The notes under the pieces were generated by a model, which was given only the letters and a program-made list of their open reading frames with translations, had not been told where the DNA came from and made no database searches. The translations under genes were made by a program, and so were the position numbers. Positions 37,829 to 46,570 of a DNA stretch of 64,000 nucleotides are shown in pieces. Origin of the DNA: Arthrobacter sp. 131MFCol6.1 (lineage in GTDB: Bacteria > Actinomycetota > Actinomycetes > Actinomycetales > Micrococcaceae); NCBI RefSeq assembly GCF_000374925.1, contig NZ_KB895554.1:1-64000 (forward strand). The letters are read 5' to 3'. The stretch's first letter is position 1. Each line of letters starts with the position of its first letter.

Positions 37829-38131
37829 TTACTTTCTGGGTTGTGCGGGCGCCGTGGGGCCGGCGCCGTCGTCGTAGGGGTCGTCGTCCGGGTCTTCAGT
37901 CCGGACCAGGCTGAGCGGATAGCCGGTGATGGCCGGAAAGTCCCGGGCTTTGCTCAGGATGTACGCCCGGTACTCCGCGATGAGCTCGACCACTTCGGCG
38001 AGGCTTTCGAGTACTACATAGGCGGCGCCGTCGAGCGTCACCAAGTGCGTATCCGGGCTCTCGTGGATGCGCTCAATGAGGTCCGGATTGACCGCGAAGC
38101 GCGTTCCGTTGAGGCGTGTGACGACGATCAT
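37829..38131 (-). CDS. flbD: FlbD family flagellar protein
   Basis: A 100-aa protein beginning MIVVTRLNGTRFAVNPDLIERIHESPDTHLVTLDGAAYVV, the standard FlbD (SwrD) domain. In Bacillus subtilis SwrD increases motor torque. The C-terminal tail is acidic and proline-rich. ATG 38131 matches the family start; the upstream frame is not conserved. A sigma-28-like promoter precedes it. Confidence 0.92.
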   Translation of the reverse strand: MIVVTRLNGTRFAVNPDLIERIHESPDTHLVTLDGAAYVVLESLAEVVELIAEYRAYILSKARDFPAITGYPLSLVRTEDPDDDPYDDGAGPTAPAQPRK

Positions 38132-38174
38132 GGGCCGATTCTGCTCTGTGAGGGGAAGGGTGTTCTCCTCCGTA

Positions 38175-38201
38175 CTGTCGGCAGGCCGGGCCCCTTCGTT
38201 A
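38175..38201 (-). promoter_or_regulatory. Sigma-28-like promoter of flbD-motA-motB
   Basis: TAACGAAG, 11 bp and GCCGACAG on the minus strand. It fits the motif shared with flgB, flgN, fliC and fliM and leaves a leader of about 37 nt before flbD. Confidence 0.7.
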
Positions 38202-38416
38202 GGCGCCGTCGTCAGGCGCTGCGGCAAGGTGCCGGTTCCCCGGCGCGGCCGCCGCGGCAAGATTCCCCGTGCCAAGGCCGCCGCCCGGTATTAGGGTGGG
38301 AGCTGACGGGGCCACCCGGCCCGCCCCGTTGGACGCCTGCTTCGGTGCGGTTCGTCCCTTGCAGTTGGTCCAGTGCCAGGAAATGACGGCCGCCCGCCTC
38401 ATCAGGAAGGCCAGCC

Positions 38417-39583
38417 ATGGCGCCATTTCCGGATTTTGAGCAGCCGTTGAACCCGTTTCCCCGCTACGCAGCCATGCGGGACAGTGAACCCGTTTTCCAG
38501 GACCAGGAGACCGGCGTGTGGCACGTGTTCCGCTACGACGACGTGCAGCGGGTCCTGTCCGAGCACGCCACGTTTTCTTCCCGGATCGGCGGGGACAACC
38601 CCTCCGAAACGGGCCAGCTCTTCGCCGCCAGCCTGGTCAACACTGACCCGCCGCGGCACCGCCAGCTGCGTTCGCTCGTGACGCAGGCGTTCACGCCGCG
38701 GGCAGTCGAAGCGCTCGCCCCGCGCATCTCGGAACTGACCAACGAGTTGCTGGACCCGGTGGTTGCCGGCGGCGCCACCGACCTGATCGAACAGCTCGCC
38801 TATCCGCTTCCGGTGATCGTGATCGCCGAGCTCATGGGCATTCCGTCCTCAGACCGGGACCGGTTCAAGCAGTGGTCCGACGTGATCGTGAGCCAAACCC
38901 GCCCGGGCGCCGATGAGTCCGTCCACACGGCAGCCAACCGTGAAATGGCGGAGTACTTCATGGGCATGATCGAGGAGCGGCGGCACCGGCCGGGCAATGA
39001 TCTGATCAGCGCGCTCCTCGCGGCCGAGATCGACGGGCAGAAACTAAGTCCCATCGAGTTGCTGGGATTCTGCAGCCTGCTGCTCGTGGCGGGAAACGAG
39101 ACCACCACCAACCTGATCGGCAATGCGGTGCTGTGCTTCGCCGAAGCGCCGGGCACAGCGGAACGCCTCGTCGCCGAGCCGGCCCTGCTCCCGCACGCCA
39201 TCGAAGAGGTGCTGCGCTACCGCTCCCCCGTCCAGTCCATGTACCGGCTCTCAGCCGTCGACACGACCGTGCGCGGCCGCACCATTCCAGCAGGCTCGCC
39301 GATCGTTGCCTGGATCGGCTCGGCGAACCGAGACGGGGAGCAGTTCCCGCGCCCGGACGAGTTCGACGTCGAACGCTCACCCAACCGTCACCTCGCCTTC
39401 GGGCAGGGCATCCATTTCTGCCTCGGGGCGCCCCTGGCACGGCTGGAGGCCAGGATCGCGCTGGAGGCCGTGCTCTCACGGCTGCCGGGGCTTGCGGTAG
39501 AACCCGACGCGCAGTTGGAGCGGATGGAAAGCATGATCGTCTACGGGGCGAAACAGCTCCCCGTGACCTGGCAGGCTGCCTGA
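38417..39583 (+). CDS. Cytochrome P450
   Basis: A 388-aa soluble bacterial P450. The heme ligand is C335 in FGQGIHFCLGAPLARLEA, the I-helix motif is AGNETT, and the ExxR motif is EEVLRYR. These monooxygenases hydroxylate small molecules with electrons from ferredoxin and its reductase, none of which are adjacent. It sits between the flgE and flbD segments of the flagellar cluster on the opposite strand and is convergent with a flavin monooxygenase 14 bp away. The substrate is unknown. Confidence 0.95.
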   Translation: MAPFPDFEQPLNPFPRYAAMRDSEPVFQDQETGVWHVFRYDDVQRVLSEHATFSSRIGGDNPSETGQLFAASLVNTDPPRHRQLRSLVTQAFTPRAVEALAPRISELTNELLDPVVAGGATDLIEQLAYPLPVIVIAELMGIPSSDRDRFKQWSDVIVSQTRPGADESVHTAANREMAEYFMGMIEERRHRPGNDLISALLAAEIDGQKLSPIELLGFCSLLLVAGNETTTNLIGNAVLCFAEAPGTAERLVAEPALLPHAIEEVLRYRSPVQSMYRLSAVDTTVRGRTIPAGSPIVAWIGSANRDGEQFPRPDEFDVERSPNRHLAFGQGIHFCLGAPLARLEARIALEAVLSRLPGLAVEPDAQLERMESMIVYGAKQLPVTWQAA

Positions 39584-39597
39584 CGCCGAGCGCGGCG

Positions 39598-41070
39598 TCA
39601 GGGGCGGCGATCGTGGCTGTCTTCAGCGTCCTTGAGGGCAGCCCCGAACCATGTCGGCAGGTGGTGGACCAGGTCCTTCTGGTCCGCGCCGATCCATGCG
39701 ACGTGGCCGTCCGGCCGGAGCAGGACCGCGGGCGCGTCCAGTTCCCCGCTGACGTCCGCGACGTGGTCGATCCGATCCGCCCATCCTGTGACGGAGAGTT
39801 CGCCGGTCTGGTCCAGCAGGAGTCCGCGGCCTTTGTGGGTGAGCTCGTAGAGACGGCCCCGCGACAGAGGGATGTCGCGCAGTCGTCTGCCGAGCAGCTC
39901 GGGGCCTTCGCCGAAGTCGTAGCGGATCCCGATCGCGGTGATCTTCTCGGCCAGGAAACGGCTGACGTCCTCGAAGTCCATCAGCTCGGTCAGCAGCCGG
40001 CGCACGGCCTGCGGGCCGGGCTCGGTGGACAGCAGCTCGCTTTGAGCGCGGGTGACGGTCAGCACGCTCTCGGCAACCGGGTGACGCTCGGCGTAATAGC
40101 TGTCCAGCAGCCCGTCCGGTGCCCACCCGTTGAGCTCGGCGGCGAGCTTCCAGCCGAGGTTGAAGGCGTCCTGGATGCCGAGGTTCAGTCCCTGCCCTCC
40201 CAGCGGCGGGTGGACGTGCGCCGCGTCGCCGGCAAGAAGAACCCGGCCCACCCGGTATCGTTCGGCAAGCCGGGTGGCGTCGCTGAAACGGGACAGGGAG
40301 CGTGGTGAGTGGACGCCGAAGTCGGTGCCCGTGAACGCCCGCAGCTGCGTCCGGAACTCCTCCAGGGTGGGCGGCACGGAGCGGTCTTCGGCCACGGCCG
40401 CCGCGGGCACGACGGCGCGGTACAGGCCGTTTCCGGCGGGGCCGATGCCGAACCCCTTGTGGGTCTTGCGCACCTCGTCCGCTACCTTGGCCAGCTCGTC
40501 CGGCGGCGCGGTCACCTCCACCTCGCCCAGGAGCCACTCGGTCGTGGCCGGCTCGCCGGGGAAGCCGATGCCGAGCAGTCTGCGCACCAGGCTGCGTCCG
40601 CCGTCGCAGCCGACCAGCCAGCGCGAGCGCAGCCGTGAGCCGTCAGCGAGCTCGACGCTCACCGCGTCCTGGTCCTGCTCGACCCCTGTCACCTCGCAGC
40701 CGCGGCGGATCTGGGCGCCGAGCTCCCCGGCGCGCTCGGCCAGCAGGCGATCGGTGACCGGCTGGGGGATGCCAAGGACGTAGCCGTGTGCGGTGTCCAG
40801 GTTCGCCGGCGGGGGCTTGTCGATCCCGGCGAAGCGTCCGACGCCGCCGGGATACTGCTGCCCGTGGGCGAGGAACCGGTCCAGCAGCCCGCGCTGGTCC
40901 ATGATCTCGATGCTGCGCGGGTGCAGGCCGAGCGAGCGGACCGCCTGGCTCGGCTCCGCGTCCCTCTCCAGCACGAGCACGTCCACGTCGTGCAGCCGCA
41001 ACTCGCTGGCCAGCATCATCCCCGTCGGGCCGCCGCCGCTGATGATCACGTCGAAAATGTGGAACCCCAA
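39598..41070 (-). CDS. FAD-dependent monooxygenase, rifampicin monooxygenase (Rox)-like
   Basis: A 490-aa class A flavin monooxygenase: the FAD dinucleotide motif GGGPTGMMLASELRLHDVDVLVLERD, the DG motif LVGCDGGRSLVRRLLGIGF, and GDAAHVHPPLGGQGLNLGIQDAFNLGWKL. The stretch GLHPRSIEIMDQRGLLDRFLAHGQQYP and the following block closely recall Streptomyces Rox, which inactivates rifampicin. Resistance is therefore possible but inferred; related enzymes hydroxylate aromatic polyketides. Confidence 0.83.
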   Translation of the reverse strand: MGFHIFDVIISGGGPTGMMLASELRLHDVDVLVLERDAEPSQAVRSLGLHPRSIEIMDQRGLLDRFLAHGQQYPGGVGRFAGIDKPPPANLDTAHGYVLGIPQPVTDRLLAERAGELGAQIRRGCEVTGVEQDQDAVSVELADGSRLRSRWLVGCDGGRSLVRRLLGIGFPGEPATTEWLLGEVEVTAPPDELAKVADEVRKTHKGFGIGPAGNGLYRAVVPAAAVAEDRSVPPTLEEFRTQLRAFTGTDFGVHSPRSLSRFSDATRLAERYRVGRVLLAGDAAHVHPPLGGQGLNLGIQDAFNLGWKLAAELNGWAPDGLLDSYYAERHPVAESVLTVTRAQSELLSTEPGPQAVRRLLTELMDFEDVSRFLAEKITAIGIRYDFGEGPELLGRRLRDIPLSRGRLYELTHKGRGLLLDQTGELSVTGWADRIDHVADVSGELDAPAVLLRPDGHVAWIGADQKDLVHHLPTWFGAALKDAEDSHDRRP

Positions 41071-41137
41071 TCCCAGAAACTCACTTACCGGATTGCCCGG
41101 CTGCGTCCCGCACCCTGAAATGCGGGGGTGAGCCCGA

Positions 41138-41602
41138 TCAGTACTCGCCCTTGATCACGAAGTAGGAGCCGCGGATAACGCCCGCCAGCTTCGATTTCTG
41201 GCGGGCGAACTTGAAGCGGGGCGCCAGTTCCTCCGGAATTTCCATGCCGTCGGCAAGTTTGAACCCGACCGCTCTCTTCCCGCCGCCCTCGATGCTGTAC
41301 ATGACGTTGACCGACAGTCCCGACTCGTAGAAAACGTAGGCCATCCGCAAACCGTCGACTTCGAAGGCGGTCGCTTCCAGCGGGTTGGATCCGATCACGA
41401 TGTCACGTTCGTCCCGGAGGATCCGGCTCACCCGGTCAACCACGTCAGGAACTTCGCTTGCAGGGCTCACTGTGAAGATGTGGCCGTACTTATTCCGGTA
41501 ATAGCGTGCCTCGTTGGCGCGCAATCCGGCCAGGGCCTCGGCGACCGGAGACGCTTCCAATCCGACAGTAGAAACGGTCTCGAAGTCAACGATGTACGGC
41601 AT
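41138..41602 (-). CDS. Conserved hypothetical protein
   Basis: A 154-aa protein I do not recognise. It has no signal peptide or TM helix and mixes beta and helical segments (MPYIVDFETVSTVGLEASPVAEALAGL..., FEVDGLRMAYVFYESGLSVNVMYSIEG, KFARQKSKLAGVIRGSYFVIKGEY). It is the last of the three genes separating flgE from flbD. Ribosome-binding AGGAGGG lies before the ATG, so it is probably expressed. It could be a remnant of the transferred segment or an unrelated housekeeping gene. Confidence 0.72.
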   Translation of the reverse strand: MPYIVDFETVSTVGLEASPVAEALAGLRANEARYYRNKYGHIFTVSPASEVPDVVDRVSRILRDERDIVIGSNPLEATAFEVDGLRMAYVFYESGLSVNVMYSIEGGGKRAVGFKLADGMEIPEELAPRFKFARQKSKLAGVIRGSYFVIKGEY

Positions 41603-41697
41603 GCGCCCTCCTGGACAGACGTGTTGGGACCAATGCTAACGCGACGACGTGCTGCACGGACGACGGAACGTACGCGCCCTTTTAGGGTGTGATCCAA

Positions 41698-41744
41698 GGA
41701 GACAGCTCCGGGTCCGGCGATACCTGAAACCCAAAGCTGTCCCC
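41698..41744 (-). terminator. Hairpin after flgE
   Basis: GACAGCT (41701-41707) pairs with AGCTGTC (41735-41741), and GGGT (41710-41713) pairs with ACCC (41729-41732) inside. It lies 35-80 bp past the flgE stop on the minus strand. It probably ends the long flgB-to-flgE operon before the inserted genes. No U-tract is present. Confidence 0.5.
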
Positions 41745-41777
41745 CGAATCCTTAAGGGGCAATCAAGACTTCCCTGA

Positions 41778-42944
41778 TCAGCGCTTGAGCTGGGTCAGTT
41801 CCTGGAGGACCTCATCCGAGGTGGTGATGATGCGGGCGTTAGCCTGGAAGCCACGCTGGGCAACGATCAGGTTGGTGAATTCCTGAGACAGGTCCACGTT
41901 CGACATTTCCAGCGAGCCGCCGGTCAGGCTGCCAAGGCCGGGATCGCCCGCAGCACCGAGCTGCACTCCGCCGGAGTTGCCGGTCGCGACATAAGAGGAG
42001 CCGCCGGCCTTCTCCAGGCCGCCCGGGTTGGTGAACTTGGCGAGGGCGATCTTGGCGAGGACCTGCTTGATGCCGTTGCTGAACGACCCGATCAGGGAGC
42101 CGTCGCTGCCCAACGTGTAGGACTCGAGCTTGCCGACGGGGGCACCGTTCTGGCCGCTGATGGTCAGCGAGCTCATGGCAGCGTAGCCGGAGACCTTGGA
42201 GACGTCGATGGTGATGCCGTTGACGGTGAAGTTGCCGCCGGCGGTGGGCTTGCCGTTCGTGTAGGTCACGGATCCGGTGGCTGTGGTGCCGTTGTCGTCA
42301 GCGGCGATGTTCCACGTGCTTCCGGCCTTGGTGAAAGTCATTGACACGCTGCGTTCGGTGCCGGCGGCGTCGTAAACCTTGACGAGGCGGTCCAGCTTGG
42401 TGCCATCGACGGCGTCGCTGGGCAGGTTTCCGTCCAGCGTCACCGTGTCGGTCTTCTTGGCCACCATGGTGTTGGGGTTCAGCGTGATGTCGCCGACGGG
42501 GCCACCGGCGTTGATCACACCGTTGGTGGCGGTCCAGCCCTGGAGGATGCCGCCGTCGGGGCTTACCAGCTGGTTGGCTGCGTCCGGGCTGAACGCCCCG
42601 GCGCGGGTGAAGAGCTGGCTGCCGCCCTTGCTGGTGACGAAGAAGCCGTCGCCGGAAATCATCAAGTCGGTGGCCCGGCCGGTGCTCTGCGACGAGCCCT
42701 GGGAGAAGTTGGTGGTGACACCGGCAACCCGGACGCCGAGACCGATCTGGGCGGGGTTGCTGCCGCCGGTCTCAGCCTGCGGGCCGGTGGCGCCCTGCTG
42801 CAACTGGGACAGGGTGTCCTGGAACTGGGTGGAGGAGGCCTTGAAACCGGCGGTGTTGACGTTGGCGATGTTGTTGCCGGTGACGTCCAGCATGGTCTGG
42901 TGGGCGCGGAGGCCCGAGATTCCGGAGTACAGCGAGCGGAGCAT
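41778..42944 (-). CDS. flgE: Flagellar hook protein FlgE
   Basis: A 388-aa rod-hook family protein. The N-terminal MLRSLYSGISGLRAHQTMLDVTGNNIANVNTAGFKAS and the C-terminal EMSNVDLSQEFTNLIVAQRGFQANARIITTSDEVLQELTQLKR form the coiled tube ends; the middle is the surface domain. ATG 42944 matches the family; the frame extends upstream without homology. It is the last gene of the flgB operon. No FlgF or FlgG is in the window. Confidence 0.95.
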   Translation of the reverse strand: MLRSLYSGISGLRAHQTMLDVTGNNIANVNTAGFKASSTQFQDTLSQLQQGATGPQAETGGSNPAQIGLGVRVAGVTTNFSQGSSQSTGRATDLMISGDGFFVTSKGGSQLFTRAGAFSPDAANQLVSPDGGILQGWTATNGVINAGGPVGDITLNPNTMVAKKTDTVTLDGNLPSDAVDGTKLDRLVKVYDAAGTERSVSMTFTKAGSTWNIAADDNGTTATGSVTYTNGKPTAGGNFTVNGITIDVSKVSGYAAMSSLTISGQNGAPVGKLESYTLGSDGSLIGSFSNGIKQVLAKIALAKFTNPGGLEKAGGSSYVATGNSGGVQLGAAGDPGLGSLTGGSLEMSNVDLSQEFTNLIVAQRGFQANARIITTSDEVLQELTQLKR

Positions 42945-42975
42945 GGGAACTGCCTTTCTACGGGTGAAGAAGTGG

Positions 42976-43410
42976 TTAGGAAGCGGCCGGAGCAGTAAGC
43001 CCGGTGATGGAGTCGAGGGGAACGGAAAGATCGCCGATCGTGACGGACGGAACCGATCCCGCATAGCTGACGGAACTGGCGACGCCGGTCCCGGTGGTGC
43101 CGTCCGCGAGGGTGTAGCCGACCGAGTGTCCGATCAGCTGGGCCGCCGCCGTCCGCATCTGGAGGGAGAAGCCCTCCTTGCTGTTGGTGGTCAGTTCAGT
43201 CATTTTTTCCATCATGGAGAGCTGGAGGGTCTGGCTCATCATCTGGTTGGTGTCCATGGGCGCGCTCGGGTTCTGGTTCTTGAGCTGCGTCACGAGCAGT
43301 GACATGAACACGTTGGCATCCATGGTCTGCGAGGGTGTCCGCACGGCGGAGGCCTGGGTGGCCTCCCCCGCCGCCGTTACCGGCTGGGATGCGATCGGCT
43401 GAATCGTCAT
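42976..43410 (-). CDS. flgD: Flagellar hook cap / scaffold protein FlgD
   Basis: A 144-aa protein that caps the growing hook. It has the family core MDANVFMSLLVTQLKNQNPSAPMDTNQMMSQTLQLSMMEKMTEL followed by a short beta domain. It is shorter than the 220-aa E. coli protein but typical of Gram-positive forms. Eighteen bases separate it from fliK. Confidence 0.94.
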   Translation of the reverse strand: MTIQPIASQPVTAAGEATQASAVRTPSQTMDANVFMSLLVTQLKNQNPSAPMDTNQMMSQTLQLSMMEKMTELTTNSKEGFSLQMRTAAAQLIGHSVGYTLADGTTGTGVASSVSYAGSVPSVTIGDLSVPLDSITGLTAPAAS

Positions 43411-43428
43411 AAGTCGCGTTCCTTCGTG

Positions 43429-45411
43429 TCAGACAAGAATGTCGAGGGTGGTCTGGGGGCCGTTCAACAGCCTGGCGGTGCGGATGGCCTGATCATCGGC
43501 CAGCGCATCCCAGCGGTTTCCGGGCCGCGGCTCGGCCGGCCCGTTCCGGCCGCCCGGGCCGGAGCCGTTGCCGCCGGGGTCCCGGCCGGCGGCGAACTGG
43601 CCGCCGGTACCGGCCCGGTCCTGGCCCGTGCCGTGCTGGGCACCGTGCTGTCCGAACCCGGGACCGCTGTGATCGGAGAGGTCAAGGCTGGCCCCGAATC
43701 CGGCGCCGTGGAGTTCCCTGCGGAGTTCGGGCAGGATTCCGCGGACCGCTTCACGTCCCGCCTCCCCCGGGGCGAACAGCTCAATCCGCACGCCCGCGGC
43801 GTCGATCTGGGCCCGGACGGTCAGCGGACCGAGATCTTCCGGGCTGACCTTGAGGGTCATAATGTGCTGGCCATGGGGTGCCCCCACGAGGGTGAAAAGC
43901 GGTTTGGCCAGCTGGGGCTGGAGGGGTGCCGCGGCTTGGGGTGCCGGCGCGGACGCCGACTGGAACGCCGGCTGGGCAGCAATCTGGGCAGCCGGCTGGG
44001 GCACTGCCTGGGCCACGGTTGCCGCCGCCACAGTTTGCTGAACGGGTATTACGGCGGCCGCAGGGGCTCCGCTTTCCGGATCGGACGGAGCGCTTGCGGC
44101 GGTGGGCGTGGGTGTCGCGACGGGGTCCGCCAGGATACCGGCGTGCGCCGGCGCAGGTGCGGATGCCAGCGTGGCTGCCGGTGTGGATGCGGTTTCGGGT
44201 GCGGTGCCGGGAGACGTGCTGCCGGAGGGTGTGGTGCCGGCCTGGGCGCTGCTGGACCGGGCAGTACCGGGCGAGGGGGTCGGCACCGACGGCGCTTGTC
44301 CGGGCGCGGACGCGGCGACGGTGGCGACGGCGGCGGCGCCCACGTCATTGGGCGCCGGCGCGGGCACGGCCGCGGCGGCGGCCGCCGGCAAAGCGCCAAG
44401 CACGGGACCAAGTCCCTGGGCGGTCTGTGCCGCCGCTGCCCCGCTCGGTGCCGCCGACGCGGCCGACGCTGTGGCGGTGGCCTGCACCGGCCCTGCCGGG
44501 GTTTGCCCTGCCGGTGCAGCCTTGGGCGGTACCGCGGACAGCGGCGCTGCGGCAACTGTAGCCGGTGCGGTGCTCACGGCATTGACGGGCGCAGCCGTCA
44601 GGGCAGGATCCTGCCCAGTCCGGCCGGCGGCTGCATTGGACCCGTCGGATGTGTCGGCAAAGGCGTCTGCGCCAGCGGTCTGCGAGGCCACAACGGCGCT
44701 CGGCATACCGTCCGGCATGGTCGCAGCGGGCACGACGGCCGGAGTGTGGCGACGCCAGGCGGCCAATCCCGGGGTCGCGACGGCCGGGTCCTGCGCAGCG
44801 GCGGCCGGCACTTCGTCGGGAAGAACCGCCGAGGTCGCGGACGCAGTGGCGGCCTGTGCGGCAGCGCGGGAGCCGTCGTTGCTGTCCGACGCCGGGGCAA
44901 CGGCAGGTGCCGGCTGTCCGGGCAACGCAGCCTGACCAAGTTGCGCAACCTGGCCAAGCTGCCCAAACGAGACAAACTGGGCTGGCGCGAATTCGGCCGT
45001 GCCGGACTGGGCCGGGAGGAATTCGGCCGTGCCGTAATGGGCTGGGGCGTACTGGGCCGCAAGGCTGGCGCTGCCGGACGAAACGGCGTCGGTCCCCGGT
45101 ACGGCCGCGGAAGCAGCGTCGGCCGGCGGAGCAGGGGTCGCAGCGGTGCCGGTCAGCGAAGCACCGTCCGTGCCGCCGCCGTGCTGCGGCGTTTCGGCCG
45201 CCGCGTCGTCGGGCGCCGGCACGGCCTTCGCGGCGCCGGGCTCTGCCGCGGTGCTGTTGCCTGCTGCGCCCTGGACGTCATTGAGGACCGAGTCGAAGGA
45301 CACGGAGGCTGTCTTTGCGTTGTCGTTGCCGGGCCGCGGGTCCGCGCCCTGCCGGGCCGCCCGGACCGGCGCCGCCAGCGCGGCCGCAAGCTCCGTCGAT
45401 GCCGCCTTCAT
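43429..45411 (-). CDS. fliK: Flagellar hook-length control protein FliK
   Basis: A 660-aa secreted ruler protein. Nearly 500 residues are low-complexity Ala/Pro/Thr/Gly, as expected for a flexible ruler. The C-terminal Flg_hook domain (about 540-640) holds HIMTLKVSPEDLGPLTVRAQIDAAGVRIELFAPGEAGREAVRGILPELRREL. The ATG overlaps the stop of the NlpC/P60 gene by 4 nt (ATGA). The high Ala/Pro content makes long false frames on the other strand. Confidence 0.9.
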   Translation of the reverse strand: MKAASTELAAALAAPVRAARQGADPRPGNDNAKTASVSFDSVLNDVQGAAGNSTAAEPGAAKAVPAPDDAAAETPQHGGGTDGASLTGTAATPAPPADAASAAVPGTDAVSSGSASLAAQYAPAHYGTAEFLPAQSGTAEFAPAQFVSFGQLGQVAQLGQAALPGQPAPAVAPASDSNDGSRAAAQAATASATSAVLPDEVPAAAAQDPAVATPGLAAWRRHTPAVVPAATMPDGMPSAVVASQTAGADAFADTSDGSNAAAGRTGQDPALTAAPVNAVSTAPATVAAAPLSAVPPKAAPAGQTPAGPVQATATASAASAAPSGAAAAQTAQGLGPVLGALPAAAAAAVPAPAPNDVGAAAVATVAASAPGQAPSVPTPSPGTARSSSAQAGTTPSGSTSPGTAPETASTPAATLASAPAPAHAGILADPVATPTPTAASAPSDPESGAPAAAVIPVQQTVAAATVAQAVPQPAAQIAAQPAFQSASAPAPQAAAPLQPQLAKPLFTLVGAPHGQHIMTLKVSPEDLGPLTVRAQIDAAGVRIELFAPGEAGREAVRGILPELRRELHGAGFGASLDLSDHSGPGFGQHGAQHGTGQDRAGTGGQFAAGRDPGGNGSGPGGRNGPAEPRPGNRWDALADDQAIRTARLLNGPQTTLDILV

Positions 45412-46139
45412 GATGCCGCCCCTGCGGGAACGATGCGCCGGATGGAGGTCAGGTTGGACTGCTGCTCCCAGGCATCGCGGATCTGGACGGTCTTGCCGGG
45501 CACGGGCGCGTCGATCGCCTTGCCGTTGCCTAGGTAGATGGAAATGTGGTTGCCGCCGAAGCTCACCAGGAGGTCCCCGGGTTTCGCTTCGGCGAGGGAC
45601 GCCACCGGGGTGCCCTGGCGCATCTGGTCGCTCACCACGCGGGGAAGCTCCACGCCGAGGTCCTTGAAGACCCGCTGGGTGAAGCCGGAGCAGTCCATGC
45701 CGGTGGCCGGATTGGTGCCGCCCCACACATAGGGAACACCGATGTACTTCTTCGCCACGGCCACCACGTCATTGCCCGTCGCGGACCCACCGGTGTGTAC
45801 GGATCCGGATGCCTGGGCGCCGGTGAGCGCGGCGGTCCCGGCCGCCGCAGCGCCACCCAGTCCCGATGTGCCGCCAAGACCCAGAGAGGTGCCCAATGAG
45901 GTGCCCAGGCCGAGGCTGTCCGTGAGGGAGGCGGTGTCCGTTGCGCCGCTGCCGCCCAGTGCCGCGGCCAGTGCCTGGGTGAACGTGGCGGAGTCGCCGG
46001 TGCCGGTTGCGGTCGCGAGCGAGGCCGCAGCCGCAGCCTTGGCCGCGGCGGCGCTGGTTTCCGTGGCCGCGGGCCGGCTCAATTCCGCGATCATCGACTG
46101 GATTCCCTGCATCCGGCCGATCGCCTCGGTCATGCTCAT
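45408..46139 (-). CDS. NlpC/P60 peptidoglycan hydrolase in the flagellar operon
   Basis: A 243-aa protein with the NlpC/P60 fold at about 120-240: catalytic C150 (GMDCSGFTQ) and H198 (GGNHISIYLG). The first 20 residues (MSMTEAIGRMQGIQSMIAELS) and an Ala/Gly/Ser/Leu-rich region precede it. There is no signal peptide, so export through the flagellar machine is plausible. It takes the place of FlgJ, which clears the wall for the rod. It lies between fliJ and fliK with overlaps of 4 nt at each side. Confidence 0.88.
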   Translation of the reverse strand: MSMTEAIGRMQGIQSMIAELSRPAATETSAAAAKAAAAASLATATGTGDSATFTQALAAALGGSGATDTASLTDSLGLGTSLGTSLGLGGTSGLGGAAAAGTAALTGAQASGSVHTGGSATGNDVVAVAKKYIGVPYVWGGTNPATGMDCSGFTQRVFKDLGVELPRVVSDQMRQGTPVASLAEAKPGDLLVSFGGNHISIYLGNGKAIDAPVPGKTVQIRDAWEQQSNLTSIRRIVPAGAAS

Positions 46140-46570
46140 GGCTTCACCTGCTGCTCATCGCGGTGCCAGAGCGTCGAGGCAACCTCGTCCAGGGCCGACT
46201 GTTCGGCGCGCAGGTCCGCGGAGTTGACCTCGGCGTCGTGCCGGGCTTGGAGTTTTTCCAGGCCCACGGACCGCGTGCGGGCAGCGATGAACTCGGCGCG
46301 GGCGTTGGCTTCGTCGGCCTCGGCCAGGTGGGTGAGGTTTTGCAGGTCCGCGAGCATGCTGTGCGCGGATGACCGGGCCGCGGCGACGGCGCGCAGGGAG
46401 GCCGAGCTGGAGATGGGGTCATCCGTGGCGGCAAGTTCGCGGCGGGCGGCGGCTTCGCGGACCCGGACGGAGCTGGAACGTGAGCGGGCGCGCGCCAGCC
46501 CGGTTGCCGCCTGGTCCTGCTGGAGCTGGCGAAGGCGCAGGAGGCCGGCCAGTGAGAATTCGCGGTTCAT
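46136..46570 (-). CDS. fliJ: Flagellar export protein FliJ
   Basis: A 144-aa mostly coiled-coil protein (FSLAGLLRLRQLQQDQAATGLARARSRSS...). FliJ links the FliI ATPase ring to FlhA. Sequence similarity in this family is weak; the call rests on helix content, length and its position directly after fliI, with a 4-nt overlap. Confidence 0.85.
   Translation of the reverse strand: MNREFSLAGLLRLRQLQQDQAATGLARARSRSSSVRVREAAARRELAATDDPISSSASLRAVAAARSSAHSMLADLQNLTHLAEADEANARAEFIAARTRSVGLEKLQARHDAEVNSADLRAEQSALDEVASTLWHRDEQQVKP

Noticed and set aside
43426..45537. A 703-codon plus-strand frame opposite fliK
   Set aside because: Its Gly/Arg/Cys-rich product mirrors the Ala/Pro-rich FliK coding strand. 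FliK has the Flg_hook domain and overlaps its neighbours properly.
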